From Levilactobacillus suantsaiihabitans (lineage in GTDB: Bacteria; Bacillota; Bacilli; Lactobacillales; Lactobacillaceae): 49,685 bases of DNA. The stretch is from NCBI RefSeq assembly GCF_004745505.1, contig NZ_RKLX01000020.1, positions 1-49,685 on the forward strand, given 5' to 3'. The number at the start of each line of letters is the position of its first letter. The stretch's first letter is position 1. Position numbers and translations under genes: made by a program. The notes beneath the pieces were generated by a model that was not told where the DNA came from, did not search any database, and worked only from the letters and a program-made list of their open reading frames with translations. Of this stretch, positions 8,532-17,347 are shown piece by piece.

Positions 8532-9977
8532 ATGGCGTTTGAAGGATTAACTGAACGACTACAAAACGCAATGCGCAAGCTTCGGGGCAAAGGAAAAGTC
8601 TCCGAAAGTGACCTGCGCGAAACGATGCGAGAGATTCGACTCGCCTTACTGGAAGCCGACGTTAACTTTACGGTGGTCAAGGACTTTGTCAAGCAGGTCC
8701 GTGACCGCGCAATGGGCGCCGACGTTTTAGAAGGGTTGAACCCCGCTCAACAAATCGTCAAGATCGTTGATGAAGAGCTGACCAAGACCATGGGGGACGA
8801 AGCCGTTCCGCTCAACAAGTCCGCTAAGATTCCGACGATCATCATGATGGTCGGGCTCCAAGGGGCCGGGAAAACGACGACGGCCGGTAAATTGGCCTTG
8901 AAGTTAAAAAATGAAGAAAACGCGCGCCCCTTAATGATTGCGGGCGACGTTTACCGGCCAGCCGCCATCGACCAATTGGTCCAAGTGGCTGCCGGCATTG
9001 ACGTTCCTGTCTTTCAGCTGGGGACCGATGTGGATCCCGTGGAAATTGTTCGCCAAGGGTTAGCCCAAGCGGAAAAGGACCACAACGATTATGTCATCAT
9101 TGATACCGCCGGGCGCCTGCAGATCGACGAACAGTTGATGGATGAACTGGCGAACATCAAAGAACTGGCCCACCCCGACGAAATCCTTTTGACGGTCGAT
9201 GCCATGACTGGGCAAAACGCCGTGGCCACCGCCGAAGGGTTCAACGGCAAGCTTGACGTGACCGGGGTCGTTTTGACCAAGTTGGATGGCGATACCCGTG
9301 GTGGGGCCGCTTTGTCGATTCGTTCCGTCACTGGTAAACCCATCAAGTTCATCGGGCAAGGCGAAAAGATGACCGATTTGGACGTCTTCCACCCTGACCG
9401 GATGGCGTCACGGATCCTGGGGATGGGTGACATGCTCTCCCTGATCGAAAAGACTCAAAAGGAATACGACGAGAAGCAAGCCAAGGAATTGACCGAAAAG
9501 ATCCAGGAAAATTCCTTTGACTTCAACGACTTCTTGGACCAGATCGAACAGATTCAAAAGATGGGGCCCATGGATGAATTGATGAAGATGATCCCGGGGA
9601 TGGCCAATAATCCGGCGTTGAAGAACGCCCAGGTCGACCCCAAGGATATGAACCACTTGAAGGCCGTCGTGTACTCGATGACCCCCCAGGAACGGACCAA
9701 TCCCGATGTGTTGAATCCTTCACGGCGGCGACGCATTGCGGCTGGTTCCGGGCGGCCGATTCATGAAGTGAACCGTATGATCAAGCAGTTCAACCAGATG
9801 AAGAAGATGATGAACCAAGTCTCCAAGGGCAACATGTCCGGCATGGAGCAACTCATGGGCAACGCTGGCATGGGTGGCGGTATCGGTGGTCGGATGCAAA
9901 AGATGGCCATGAACCGGATGACGCGGCAAATGAAGAAGAATAAAAAGAAGCGTCTAAAGCGCAAGAAGCGGCGGTAG
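8532..9977 (+). CDS. ffh: Signal recognition particle protein Ffh
   Basis: Ffh binds 4.5S/scRNA and signal sequences and, with FtsY, targets nascent membrane proteins. I choose the ATG at 8532 (MAFEGLTERL) over the in-frame GTG at 8520, because TTAGGTGG ends 8 bases before it and this is the conserved family N-terminus; 481 residues result. Motifs: GLQGAGKTT (from about 108), DTAGR, TKLDGDTRGG, then a methionine-rich M domain from about residue 310 ending in a lysine/arginine-rich tail. Confidence 0.97.
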   Translation: MAFEGLTERLQNAMRKLRGKGKVSESDLRETMREIRLALLEADVNFTVVKDFVKQVRDRAMGADVLEGLNPAQQIVKIVDEELTKTMGDEAVPLNKSAKIPTIIMMVGLQGAGKTTTAGKLALKLKNEENARPLMIAGDVYRPAAIDQLVQVAAGIDVPVFQLGTDVDPVEIVRQGLAQAEKDHNDYVIIDTAGRLQIDEQLMDELANIKELAHPDEILLTVDAMTGQNAVATAEGFNGKLDVTGVVLTKLDGDTRGGAALSIRSVTGKPIKFIGQGEKMTDLDVFHPDRMASRILGMGDMLSLIEKTQKEYDEKQAKELTEKIQENSFDFNDFLDQIEQIQKMGPMDELMKMIPGMANNPALKNAQVDPKDMNHLKAVVYSMTPQERTNPDVLNPSRRRRIAAGSGRPIHEVNRMIKQFNQMKKMMNQVSKGNMSGMEQLMGNAGMGGGIGGRMQKMAMNRMTRQMKKNKKKRLKRKKRR

Positions 9978-9992
9978 TCGTCAAAAGGAGTG

Positions 9993-10170
9993 GGCTAAAA
10001 GGCGGGTAGCCGGCGAACATTAGAGCTGATAACCGAATAATCCTGGTCTTGGATGGTTTGGTTATCAGGCTTAAGCGAAACCGGCTGCCTTTTGGCGCAC
10101 GCTTCAGCCATTTTAAGGTGAAACGCAAAGGTCTGGGAGTCGTCTACCCTGGCCTTTGTGCGTTTACGGC
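9993..10170 (+). repeat. Terminator-associated intergenic repeat (family B), copy after ffh
   Basis: A folded segment behind ffh. AAAAGGC..AGCCGG near 9997-10014 pairs with CCGGCTGCCTTTT near 10081-10093; CTGATAACC pairs with GGTTATCAG (about 10026-10071); AAACGCAAAGG pairs with CCTTTGTGCGTTT (about 10122-10167). It shares GTGGG..TAAAAGGCG, AGCCGGCGAAC, CTGATAACCGAATAAT or GGCGCACG with segments at 13207, 34062-34135 and 47398. The last hairpin probably works as a terminator for ylxM-ffh. Confidence 0.6.
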
Positions 10171-10292
10171 TCTGTCCGTGCTGAAGAACGGCAGGCGATT
10201 AAATAGTTGAACCGGTTAGCTTCCCGTTATCCCCCCACTTGTGAGTTTAGCAAAAACTTACTAATACCATTAACTTTTTGATGGCTTTTGGG

Positions 10293-10321
10293 TAGACGCC
10301 GCGCAATTTATCCGGTATACT
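10293..10321 (+). promoter_or_regulatory. Promoter of the riboswitch-ATPase transcript
   Basis: TAGACG (10293-10298), a 17-base spacer and TATACT (10316-10321) place the transcription start a few bases before the riboswitch aptamer. Confidence 0.65.
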
Positions 10322-10327
10322 ACCCCT

Positions 10328-10486
10328 AAAGCAACCATAAGGGAGTAACTAGCAGAACGTTTCTGCGGCAATACCCGTCAGCAAGATGCTTTTGACCCGT
10401 TGGTGGGGTCAATCCGGGATTGTCTTAAATAGTGAGACTTATGTGTGAGCACAATTATTTGTGTGCACGCGTAAGTCTCTTTTTTG
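10328..10486 (+). promoter_or_regulatory. yybP-ykoY (manganese) riboswitch with intrinsic terminator
   Basis: The leader carries the yybP-ykoY landmarks GGGAGTAACTAGC (10341-10353) and CCGGGATTGTC (10414-10424), with hairpins GCAGAA/TTCTGC (10352-10366) and TTGACCC/GGGTCAA (10392-10412). P1 is CATAA (10336-10340) with TTATG (10439-10443). A terminator pairs GAGACTTA (10434-10441) with TAAGTCTC (10472-10479) before six T residues. P1 and terminator share the ACTTA segment, so they exclude each other, as expected of a Mn2+ on-switch. Ligand assignment rests on the known family. Confidence 0.85.
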
Positions 10487-10539
10487 ACCCTGAATGGTTG
10501 AAGATGGGCTACACGGCACATCATAGGAGGAAAGCATCA

Positions 10540-13188
10540 ATGGCCAAATTACCGTTTTATCAGGAAACCGTCGAGGCGCTGTATCAACAGTTGCAGACGG
10601 GGGAACAGGGATTGAGTGCGGCGACTGCTCAAGAACGCCTCGCCCAAAACGGACGCAACGCTTTGAATCAACAAAAGACGACCTCGTTGCTGCAAAAGTT
10701 CATTGCCCAGTTCAAGGATTTTATGATCATCGTTTTACTGGTCGCCGCTTTGATTGCCGGGCTGACCGGAGAAGTTGTCGACGCTGTGATCATCTTGATC
10801 GTGGTGGTCTTAAACGCCGTCTTCGGGGTCTTTCAGGAGGCCAAGGCCGAAGAAGCCATCAATGCCTTAAAGGAAATGTCGGCGCCCAACGCCACGATTC
10901 GCCGGGACGGTCAGGTCATGACAGTCAAGAGCGACGAGTTGGTCGTGGGGGACATCGTCTTATTAGAGGCCGGTGACATTATCCCCGCCGACTTGCGGCT
11001 GATCGACGTGGCCTCACTGAAGGTCGAAGAGTCCGCGTTGACCGGGGAATCCGTGCCGGTTGAAAAGGCGGCGGGGACCCTGACCGGCAGCGACCTGCCG
11101 ATTGGGGACCGCCACAACATGGCCTTTATGAATTCCAACGTCACTTATGGTCGGGCAACCGGGGTCGTGGTGGCCACGGGGATGCAAACGGAGGTCGGGC
11201 GCATTGCTGGCATGATCGAAGCCGCTGACGAGACGACCACGCCACTGCAGGCCAACTTGACGCAATTAGGCAAGTCGTTGACCATTTTAATTCTCGTGAT
11301 TGCGGCCATCGTCTTTGGGATGGGCATGTGGCGGCAGGCCGAGAGTCTGATCGACATGCTGTTAACGGCGATTTCCTTGGCCGTGGCGGCCATTCCAGAA
11401 GGCCTGCCCGCCATCGTGACCATTACCCTGGCGCTGGGAACCCAACGGATGGCTAAGCGTCACGCCATCGTCCGCAAGTTGCCGGCCGTGGAAACGCTGG
11501 GCAGTACCGACATCATCGCCTCGGATAAGACCGGGACGTTGACGCAAAACAAGATGACTGTGGAAAAGGTGTACCAGAACCTGCAACTGGTCGACGCCCA
11601 CACGGTTGATTTTGACCCAGAGAATCGCTTAGCGCAGGTCATGATTTTGAGTAACGATACCAAGGTGACCCCAGACGGCTTGGCCGGTGACCCGACCGAA
11701 ACGGCGCTGGTCCAGTACCAGTTGGACCGGCAATATCCGGTCGAACAGACGCTGACGGCTATGCCCCGAGTCGCTGAGATTCCGTTTGATTCCGAACGGA
11801 AGTTGATGTCTACGGTCCACCCATTAGCCGACGGTCGTTTCCTGATCGCCGTGAAGGGGGCGCCGGACGAACTGCTTAAGCGCGTCACCCGTCTGGCGCA
11901 AGCCGATGGGGTGGTCCCGTTAAGCGATAACGACCGCCAAGAGATTTTAACCACCAACCACGACATGGCCGTGCAGGCGTTGCGGGTCTTGGCGTTTGCC
12001 TACCGCATCGTAGACCAAGTGCCTAGCAATATGACCAGTCAGGCTGTGGAAAATGACCTGATCTTGGCCGGGATGGTCGGGATGATCGACCCCGAACGGC
12101 CGGAAGTAGCCCAGGCCGTGGCGGATGCTAAGTCTGCCGGGATTCGGCCAATGATGATCACCGGGGACCACCGGGATACGGCGGCGGCCATTGCGGCACG
12201 ACTGGGTATCATTGAGAAGGGTGAGACGGCTTCGGTCATTACCGGGGCTGAACTGGATGCCATGGACGACGCCACATTTGCCAAGAAGGTCAGTGATTAC
12301 GCCGTTTACGCCCGGGTCGCTCCCGAGCACAAGGTCCGTATCGTCAACGCTTGGCAAAAACGCGGGAAGGTCGTGGCCATGACCGGCGACGGGGTCAACG
12401 ATGCCCCCGCCCTCAAGGCCGCCGATATCGGTATTGGTATGGGAATCACCGGGACCGAGGTCTCCAAGGGGGCCAGTGATATGGTCTTAGCCGATGATAA
12501 CTTCTCCACCATCGTGGTAGCCGTTGAAGAGGGACGGAAGGTCTTTGCCAACATCCAAAAGGCCATCCAGTACCTGTTGTCCGCCAACCTGGGGGAAGTC
12601 CTCACGCTGTTCATGATGACCATGCTGGGGTGGCAGATCTTGGCGCCAGTCCACATCTTATGGATCAACCTGGTGACTGATACCTTACCAGCAATTGCGC
12701 TGGGGGTTGAGCCTATGGAACGTAACATCATGAAACAACCACCACGGGGGCGGCAGTCGAACTTCTTTTCCGGCGGTGTCTTGGGCGGCATCATCTACCA
12801 AGGTCTGCTGGAAGGGGGCATTACCCTGTTCGTCTACTGGCTGGCCATCACGTACCCCGTGCACACCACCAGTAGCTTGATGCACGCCGATGCCTTGACC
12901 ATGGCGTTTGCGACGCTGGGACTGATTCAGTTGTTCCACGCCTTTAACTCCAAGTCGATTCACGGGTCGATCTTTACCGTTGGCTTATTTAAGAATAAAT
13001 TCTTCAACTGGGCCATCCTGATTGCCTTTGCCTTACTGGCAATGACGATCCTGGTCCCTGGCTTAAACAGCATGTTCCACGTGGCTCATTTGGACGCGTT
13101 CCAATGGGGCATCGTCTTGGCGGCATCACTGATGATGATCGTCATTGTGGAAATTGTTAAATTCTTCCAGCGTCGCATGTTAAAATAA
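10540..13188 (+). CDS. yoaB: P-type cation-transporting ATPase (probable Mn2+/Ca2+ exporter, YoaB type)
   Basis: A P2-type ATPase of 882 residues from the ATG at 10540, which has AGGAGG upstream; the frame stays open further 5' but runs through the riboswitch terminator. Motifs: TGES (168-171), phosphorylated Asp329 in DKTGTLT, TGDGVNDAP (about 615-623), and about ten membrane helices, including IPEGLPAIV in the ion-binding helix 4. Homologues behind yybP-ykoY riboswitches (Lactococcus YoaB, streptococcal MgtA) export excess manganese. Mn2+/Ca2+ export here is inferred from that riboswitch; the exact ion is uncertain. Confidence 0.88.
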   Translation: MAKLPFYQETVEALYQQLQTGEQGLSAATAQERLAQNGRNALNQQKTTSLLQKFIAQFKDFMIIVLLVAALIAGLTGEVVDAVIILIVVVLNAVFGVFQEAKAEEAINALKEMSAPNATIRRDGQVMTVKSDELVVGDIVLLEAGDIIPADLRLIDVASLKVEESALTGESVPVEKAAGTLTGSDLPIGDRHNMAFMNSNVTYGRATGVVVATGMQTEVGRIAGMIEAADETTTPLQANLTQLGKSLTILILVIAAIVFGMGMWRQAESLIDMLLTAISLAVAAIPEGLPAIVTITLALGTQRMAKRHAIVRKLPAVETLGSTDIIASDKTGTLTQNKMTVEKVYQNLQLVDAHTVDFDPENRLAQVMILSNDTKVTPDGLAGDPTETALVQYQLDRQYPVEQTLTAMPRVAEIPFDSERKLMSTVHPLADGRFLIAVKGAPDELLKRVTRLAQADGVVPLSDNDRQEILTTNHDMAVQALRVLAFAYRIVDQVPSNMTSQAVENDLILAGMVGMIDPERPEVAQAVADAKSAGIRPMMITGDHRDTAAAIAARLGIIEKGETASVITGAELDAMDDATFAKKVSDYAVYARVAPEHKVRIVNAWQKRGKVVAMTGDGVNDAPALKAADIGIGMGITGTEVSKGASDMVLADDNFSTIVVAVEEGRKVFANIQKAIQYLLSANLGEVLTLFMMTMLGWQILAPVHILWINLVTDTLPAIALGVEPMERNIMKQPPRGRQSNFFSGGVLGGIIYQGLLEGGITLFVYWLAITYPVHTTSSLMHADALTMAFATLGLIQLFHAFNSKSIHGSIFTVGLFKNKFFNWAILIAFALLAMTILVPGLNSMFHVAHLDAFQWGIVLAASLMMIVIVEIVKFFQRRMLK

Positions 13189-13206
13189 GACTAACTTGCG
13201 AGCTAA

Positions 13207-13305
13207 GAGTGGGACAAAGGGCGGTTGCCCTTTGGCGCACGTTTCGACTATCTGAAGTTAGTGAACAAGAGTTTGGATGTCTTGTCCAAGCTCTTTCTTA
13301 TTAGG
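13207..13305 (+). repeat. Family B intergenic repeat after the cation ATPase
   Basis: GAGTGGGACAAAGGGCG and TTTGGCGCACGTTTCG match the copy behind ffh. An internal stem AAAGGGC/GCCCTTT is followed by a second stem AGAG.TTGGA/TCCAA.CTCT near 13269-13295 and a T-containing tract. It probably ends ATPase transcription. The next gene begins 20 bases later. Confidence 0.55.
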
Positions 13306-13324
13306 CAAAAAGGAGGAATCGTGC

Positions 13325-14500
13325 ATGGCACTAACGTATCAAGCGTGTTTACAGGCGACTGAGGTGGTCCTGGCCAGTGGCGCTGTGCCCACCATCGTGG
13401 GGGAAGCCGGCATTGGCAAGTCCGCGCTGGTCGCCGAATTGGCACAGCGTCGGCAAGCCAAGCTATTCACGACCGTGGTCAGTCTGGTCGAAAAAGGTGA
13501 CCTGGTCATTCCAGTGCCGCCGTTGACCAGCGATTCGTTTGTCCAAACGGCCCAGTACGGCTCACTGGCCGACGTGCAGTTTGGCTATTCCCATACGTTG
13601 GTGGCGATGGTGCGCTATGCCGAAGCCCATCCGGATCAAGAGATCATTTGGTTTCTAGACGAATTCAACCGGGGCACCCAGGCCGTGCAAAGCGAGCTGA
13701 TGAACCTGGTTTTGCAACGACAAATCAATACGTTGACGCTCCCGCCGCAGGTGCACTTGATTCTGGCAGAAAATCCGGACGCCACCATGGCCGGATTTGA
13801 ACAGAGCCATTACGGGGTGACCCCGGGGGATGCGGCCATTGCCGATCGGACGACCCGTCTGATCTTGCAGGCCGATACGCCGACTTGGTTGACCTGGGCG
13901 ACGGCGACCGTGGATGGACATCCCCGGATCGACCCACTGGTCACGACGTATCTGCGCGACCATCCGGACGATTTACAGGTCACGGCGACGGCCAACGCCG
14001 TGGATGATGACCTCCAGCCGACGCCACGGGCCTGGGAACGGGTCTCGCGGGCAATCCGCGAATTGACCCGCCAACAGCTGTGGGGCCAAACGGCGGTGGT
14101 GACCGCTTTGATGCAGGGTAATTTGGGCGTGAGCGTGGGGAGCGCATTTGCGAGTGCCCTCTTACGCCAACACCCAGGACTCACGGTGGAACAGGCCTTC
14201 AGTGCTCCAGACGCTGTCACGACGTTTCGGGCCTTAACGCCCGCCCAGCAGCAGACGATTTTACAAAATTGCCTGGCAGCCGAAGATTGGCCGCTGACCA
14301 CGGCTACCACGGCCGCGCGGTTCGGTGAGCTGTTGGCGGTTTGCCCGCCGGACGGTCAGTTTGCGATTGCCCAACGCCTGGCCGATCAGGCGCACGTTTT
14401 AGAGGACTTAGACGCAGTGCAAGCCGAGCGGCTGGCCGTGGCGCAGCTGTATCAGCAGTTGACCCTGATCGGCAAACGTAGTAGTGAAATCGAGGTGTAG
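13325..14500 (+). CDS. MoxR-type AAA+ ATPase
   Basis: A 391-residue AAA+ protein from the ATG at 13325 (AGGAGG upstream; the frame extends 5' without a binding site). Walker A is GEAGIGKS (26-33), Walker B FLDEFNR with Asp112-Glu113, and a sensor-1 region LILAENPD follows. MoxR ATPases pair with VWA-domain proteins as metal-dependent chaperones or maturation factors. Here the next gene, 3 bases later, is that VWA partner, and a third small gene overlaps it. The substrate of this system is unknown. Confidence 0.85.
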   Translation: MALTYQACLQATEVVLASGAVPTIVGEAGIGKSALVAELAQRRQAKLFTTVVSLVEKGDLVIPVPPLTSDSFVQTAQYGSLADVQFGYSHTLVAMVRYAEAHPDQEIIWFLDEFNRGTQAVQSELMNLVLQRQINTLTLPPQVHLILAENPDATMAGFEQSHYGVTPGDAAIADRTTRLILQADTPTWLTWATATVDGHPRIDPLVTTYLRDHPDDLQVTATANAVDDDLQPTPRAWERVSRAIRELTRQQLWGQTAVVTALMQGNLGVSVGSAFASALLRQHPGLTVEQAFSAPDAVTTFRALTPAQQQTILQNCLAAEDWPLTTATTAARFGELLAVCPPDGQFAIAQRLADQAHVLEDLDAVQAERLAVAQLYQQLTLIGKRSSEIEV

Positions 14501-14503
14501 CCC

Positions 14504-15826
14504 ATGACCAGTTTGACAGGTGACCTTGAGCGCTTGCGGCAAGCGGGAACCACGGACCAGCCGCAACTGGCCCAAACGCTGTATCGCCATAGCGTGTTGT
14601 ATCTGTTGCAGCACGACCCGTTTTACGGCCACGTCCTCAGTCGATTGAATGTGACGGTCACGGCGCCGCGACAACGCGCCCCACTGGGACTGGTCCCGAC
14701 GGCGCGTGAGTGGCAACTGCAAGTCCAACCCCAAGCCTTGGCCCAGACCGATTGGACGGGCTCGCAGTTTTTGGCCATGTTACGCCACACGGTCTTACAC
14801 CTGCTGTGGCGTCACCCGCAACGCTATGCGACGGCCGTGCAGACCGCAGCGCAGGCGGGCTTGGTCCGTTGGGCGACGGATGCGGCCGTCAATGACTATT
14901 TGACCGATTTGCCGCACAATGCCGTGACCAGTCGGCGACTAGGCGAGTTGTTAAAAGCACCCGTGGCCCCGCGCCAGGATTCGGCGGTCTATTTGCGACA
15001 ATTGCGTCGCTGGCAGGCACAACAGGACGCGACCGATCAGTCACTGGCACCAGGGGGTCCCGCCAGTGTTGACACCGCGCCTGTAGCCGATGGTCATGTG
15101 GGCTGGCAAACAGCCACCGACGCGGCCGCGGAGACGCGCGAGCAGTGGCGGACCCAACTCTTTCAAACCGTGGCGTCAACGTTATCTGCCAAGCAACGCG
15201 GGACGTTACCGGGGCACGTGCAGGCCGCCTTACAGCCGGTCATGGCGCGCCCGATGCTCGACTGGCGGGCGGTGTTAAAGCGCGGTCTCGGTCAGGTGCC
15301 GGCTGGTCGACAAGCCGCTTATGGCCGCTTCAACCGCCGCCAGCCCGTGCGCATGGAGCTTCCCGGCAACATCGTGCGGACCTGGCAACGCGTGGCGGTT
15401 TTTGTTGATGAGTCGGGTTCGATGGGTAATCAAGAAATCAGCTATCTGTTGGGGCAAATGGCCACGTTATTGGCCGTTTATCCGGCGCAGGTGACCGTTT
15501 ACCCGTTTGATACGACCGTGGATGAGGCGGCCAGTTTTCGCCTGGAGAAGCGGCCTCAGCACCTCTCACGCACGGGTGGTGGGGGTACGCGATTCCAGGC
15601 GGTATTTGACCGGCTCCCCCGGCTACTGGCAGGCAGCGACCAGCCGTTGGTCGTGATCTTGACGGATGGCTACGGCGAGAAGCGCGTCCAAGCCACGTTG
15701 CCGGTGACGGTGGTGTGGCTACTGACTAGTCCCGTGACCGAATTTTCCGTGGTCGACGCGCCGGGGACCGTCGTGAGCCTAACGACAGATCCGCAGTGGC
15801 AAGCTTTAAGGAGGACTCGTAGATGA
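14504..15826 (+). CDS. VWA-like protein with degenerate metallopeptidase domain (DUF2201 type)
   Basis: 440 residues. The N-terminal half resembles the putative metallopeptidase domain of DUF2201 proteins: LRHTVLHLLWRH followed by TDAAVNDYL. The usual HExxH is HTVLH here (His95, His99), so the catalytic glutamate is replaced by Thr. The C-terminal half is a von Willebrand A domain with MIDAS motif DESGSMG (302-308) and VILTDGYGEK. The central region is Gln/Arg-rich. It pairs with the preceding AAA+ ATPase and ends in an ATGA overlap with the next gene. Confidence 0.8.
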   Translation: MTSLTGDLERLRQAGTTDQPQLAQTLYRHSVLYLLQHDPFYGHVLSRLNVTVTAPRQRAPLGLVPTAREWQLQVQPQALAQTDWTGSQFLAMLRHTVLHLLWRHPQRYATAVQTAAQAGLVRWATDAAVNDYLTDLPHNAVTSRRLGELLKAPVAPRQDSAVYLRQLRRWQAQQDATDQSLAPGGPASVDTAPVADGHVGWQTATDAAAETREQWRTQLFQTVASTLSAKQRGTLPGHVQAALQPVMARPMLDWRAVLKRGLGQVPAGRQAAYGRFNRRQPVRMELPGNIVRTWQRVAVFVDESGSMGNQEISYLLGQMATLLAVYPAQVTVYPFDTTVDEAASFRLEKRPQHLSRTGGGGTRFQAVFDRLPRLLAGSDQPLVVILTDGYGEKRVQATLPVTVVWLLTSPVTEFSVVDAPGTVVSLTTDPQWQALRRTRR

Positions 15827-16113
15827 CCTTAACACCCAGTGAATTACGATCATTACTCAAACAAGATGCGGCCTTTCGCAACGCCCGGGCCATTTTGACC
15901 GACGAGTGGGCCGCACGCGCAGCAGAAAACCCGTTGTTTCAGGCGCCGATGACGATTGCGGATCTTAAATTCGCTTTGGACCTGCAGGCGGCGGGGGTGG
16001 CTGACAGCGCCGTTGACTTTACGGATTATGTGGCGGTGCAGGCGTGGATCGGGGCACATCGGCAGTCATTAACGCCGAACGATATTGCCTGGTTGCAACG
16101 GAATTTTGAATAA
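15823..16113 (+). CDS. Small protein of the MoxR-VWA operon, function unknown
   Basis: A 96-residue soluble protein beginning at an ATG that overlaps the VWA stop (ATGA), with AAGGAGG inside the end of the VWA gene. It has no signal peptide, membrane segment or motif I recognise, and is mixed charged/hydrophobic and probably helical. The translational coupling suggests work with the ATPase-VWA pair. The rpsP promoter follows within 25 bases, so it closes this operon. Confidence 0.7.
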   Translation: MTLTPSELRSLLKQDAAFRNARAILTDEWAARAAENPLFQAPMTIADLKFALDLQAAGVADSAVDFTDYVAVQAWIGAHRQSLTPNDIAWLQRNFE

Positions 16114-16137
16114 TTTCAAGGTGTAAAGAAAAAACCC

Positions 16138-16166
16138 TTTACATCATATCCAGAAACTGGTATATT
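16138..16166 (+). promoter_or_regulatory. Promoter of rpsP-khpA
   Basis: TTTACA (16138-16143), a 17-base spacer and TATATT (16161-16166), 35 bases before the rpsP ATG. Confidence 0.75.
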
Positions 16167-16200
16167 ATTACACGTTGAAAGAAATACAGGAGGTGTCTAC

Positions 16201-16476
16201 ATGTCAGTTAAGATTCGTTTAAAGCGGATGGGTTCTAAGAAGCGCCCATTCTACCGGGTCGTGGTTGCCGATTCACGGAGCCCTCGTGATGGTCGGTTCA
16301 TCGAACAAGTTGGGACCTACAACCCAGTTACCCAACCTGCCCAAGTGACGTTAAAGGAAGAATCTATCTTGAACTGGTTGAACAATGGTGCTCAACCTTC
16401 AGATACGGTTAAGACTTTGCTCTCTAACGCAGGGATCATGAAGCAATACCACGAAGCTAAGTACACTAAAAAGTAG
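16201..16476 (+). CDS. rpsP: 30S ribosomal protein S16
   Basis: This 91-residue small-subunit protein begins [19 protein letters not shown], the highly conserved S16 N-terminus, and continues [23 protein letters not shown] precedes the ATG. It heads the rpsP-khpA-rimM-trmD-rplS group, the standard order in low-GC Gram-positive bacteria. Codon use is more biased than in the neighbours, as expected for ribosomal genes. Confidence 0.98.
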   Translation: MSVKIRLKRMGSKKRPFYRVVVADSRSPRDGRFIEQVGTYNPVTQPAQVTLKEESILNWLNNGAQPSDTVKTLLSNAGIMKQYHEAKYTKK

Positions 16477-16485
16477 TGATTAGCA

Positions 16486-16746
16486 ATGACCGATTTTAAG
16501 GCATTAATTCTAGCGATTGTTAGCCCCCTCGTGGAGCATCCCGACGATTTGGTGGTTACACCGGTCGAAACGGAGCGCTTCTACGAATATCGGTTAGCCG
16601 TTCACCCCGATGACGTCGGACGGGTGATCGGTAAACAAGGCCGTGTCGCACAGGCTATCCGGACGATTGTCTATAGCGTGCGTGTGCAAGGCAACAAACG
16701 GGTCCGGCTCATCATTGATGACCGCCCAGCAAAGAAACTCGAGTGA
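16486..16746 (+). CDS. khpA: KH-domain RNA-binding protein KhpA (YlqC)
   Basis: A single KH domain of 86 residues with the GxxG loop in GRVIGKQGR, which binds single-stranded RNA. In streptococci and lactobacilli KhpA pairs with KhpB/EloR and affects cell elongation. It lies 9 bases after rpsP. Its stop codon lies inside a terminator hairpin. Confidence 0.94.
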   Translation: MTDFKALILAIVSPLVEHPDDLVVTPVETERFYEYRLAVHPDDVGRVIGKQGRVAQAIRTIVYSVRVQGNKRVRLIIDDRPAKKLE

Positions 16747-16772
16747 GGCGGCAACGTTTCCTCGAGTTTTTT
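16735..16772 (+). terminator. Terminator overlapping the khpA stop codon
   Basis: AAACTCGAG (16735-16743) pairs with CTCGAGTTT (16761-16769), then a T run. The 5' arm contains the last khpA codons, so translation to the stop would compete with its folding. Confidence 0.8.
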
Positions 16773-16828
16773 GTTATCACTAAATACGAAATCTTAAATA
16801 AATTACGATGACAAAAGGAGGCACCAAG

Positions 16829-17347
16829 ATGGCTTATTATACGGTCGGTACCATCGTCAACACCCACGGCATTAAAGGCGAGGTCCGCGTCATTGCGACC
16901 ACGGACTTTCCCGAGAGTCGCTTTGCGGTCGGTTCCACGCTGTATGCCTTTCAAAAGGGCCAGACCCAGCCAACGCAGCTGACGGTCGCTACGATGCGCA
17001 AACACAAGAATTTTTACCTGTTGGGCTTCGTGGACAAGCCGTCGATCAACGACGTGGAGATCTACAAGCAAAGCACGCTCAAGGTCACGGATAACGAATT
17101 GGCAGCTAGCGACCTACAACCGGGAGAATATTACTACCACCAAATCGTGGGCTTACAGGTCGTGACGGTCGATGGTGAAAAATTGGGCGAAATCAAGGAG
17201 ATCTTGTCGCCGGGGGCCAATGACGTGTGGGTCGTGGCGCGGCCGGGCAAGGACGACTTGCTGCTGCCGAAGATCGATGACGTGGTCAAAAAGGTTGATT
17301 TGGACGCCGGTCAGGTCACGGTCGAATTAATGGAGGGACTCGAGTAA
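16829..17347 (+). CDS. rimM: Ribosome maturation factor RimM
   Basis: A 172-residue 16S rRNA processing factor that binds S19 in the 30S head. The start is the ATG at 16829 (AGGAGG 8 bases upstream) rather than the in-frame ATG at 16808. The N-terminal RimM barrel reads [16 protein letters not shown]; the C-terminal PRC barrel holds [17 protein letters not shown]. The TAA shares a base with the trmD start. Confidence 0.96.
   Translation: MAYYTVGTIVNTHGIKGEVRVIATTDFPESRFAVGSTLYAFQKGQTQPTQLTVATMRKHKNFYLLGFVDKPSINDVEIYKQSTLKVTDNELAASDLQPGEYYYHQIVGLQVVTVDGEKLGEIKEILSPGANDVWVVARPGKDDLLLPKIDDVVKKVDLDAGQVTVELMEGLE

Noticed and set aside
10432-10539. N-terminal extension of the cation ATPase
   Set aside because: The frame passes through the riboswitch terminator and lacks a binding site; AGGAGG points to the ATG at 10540.
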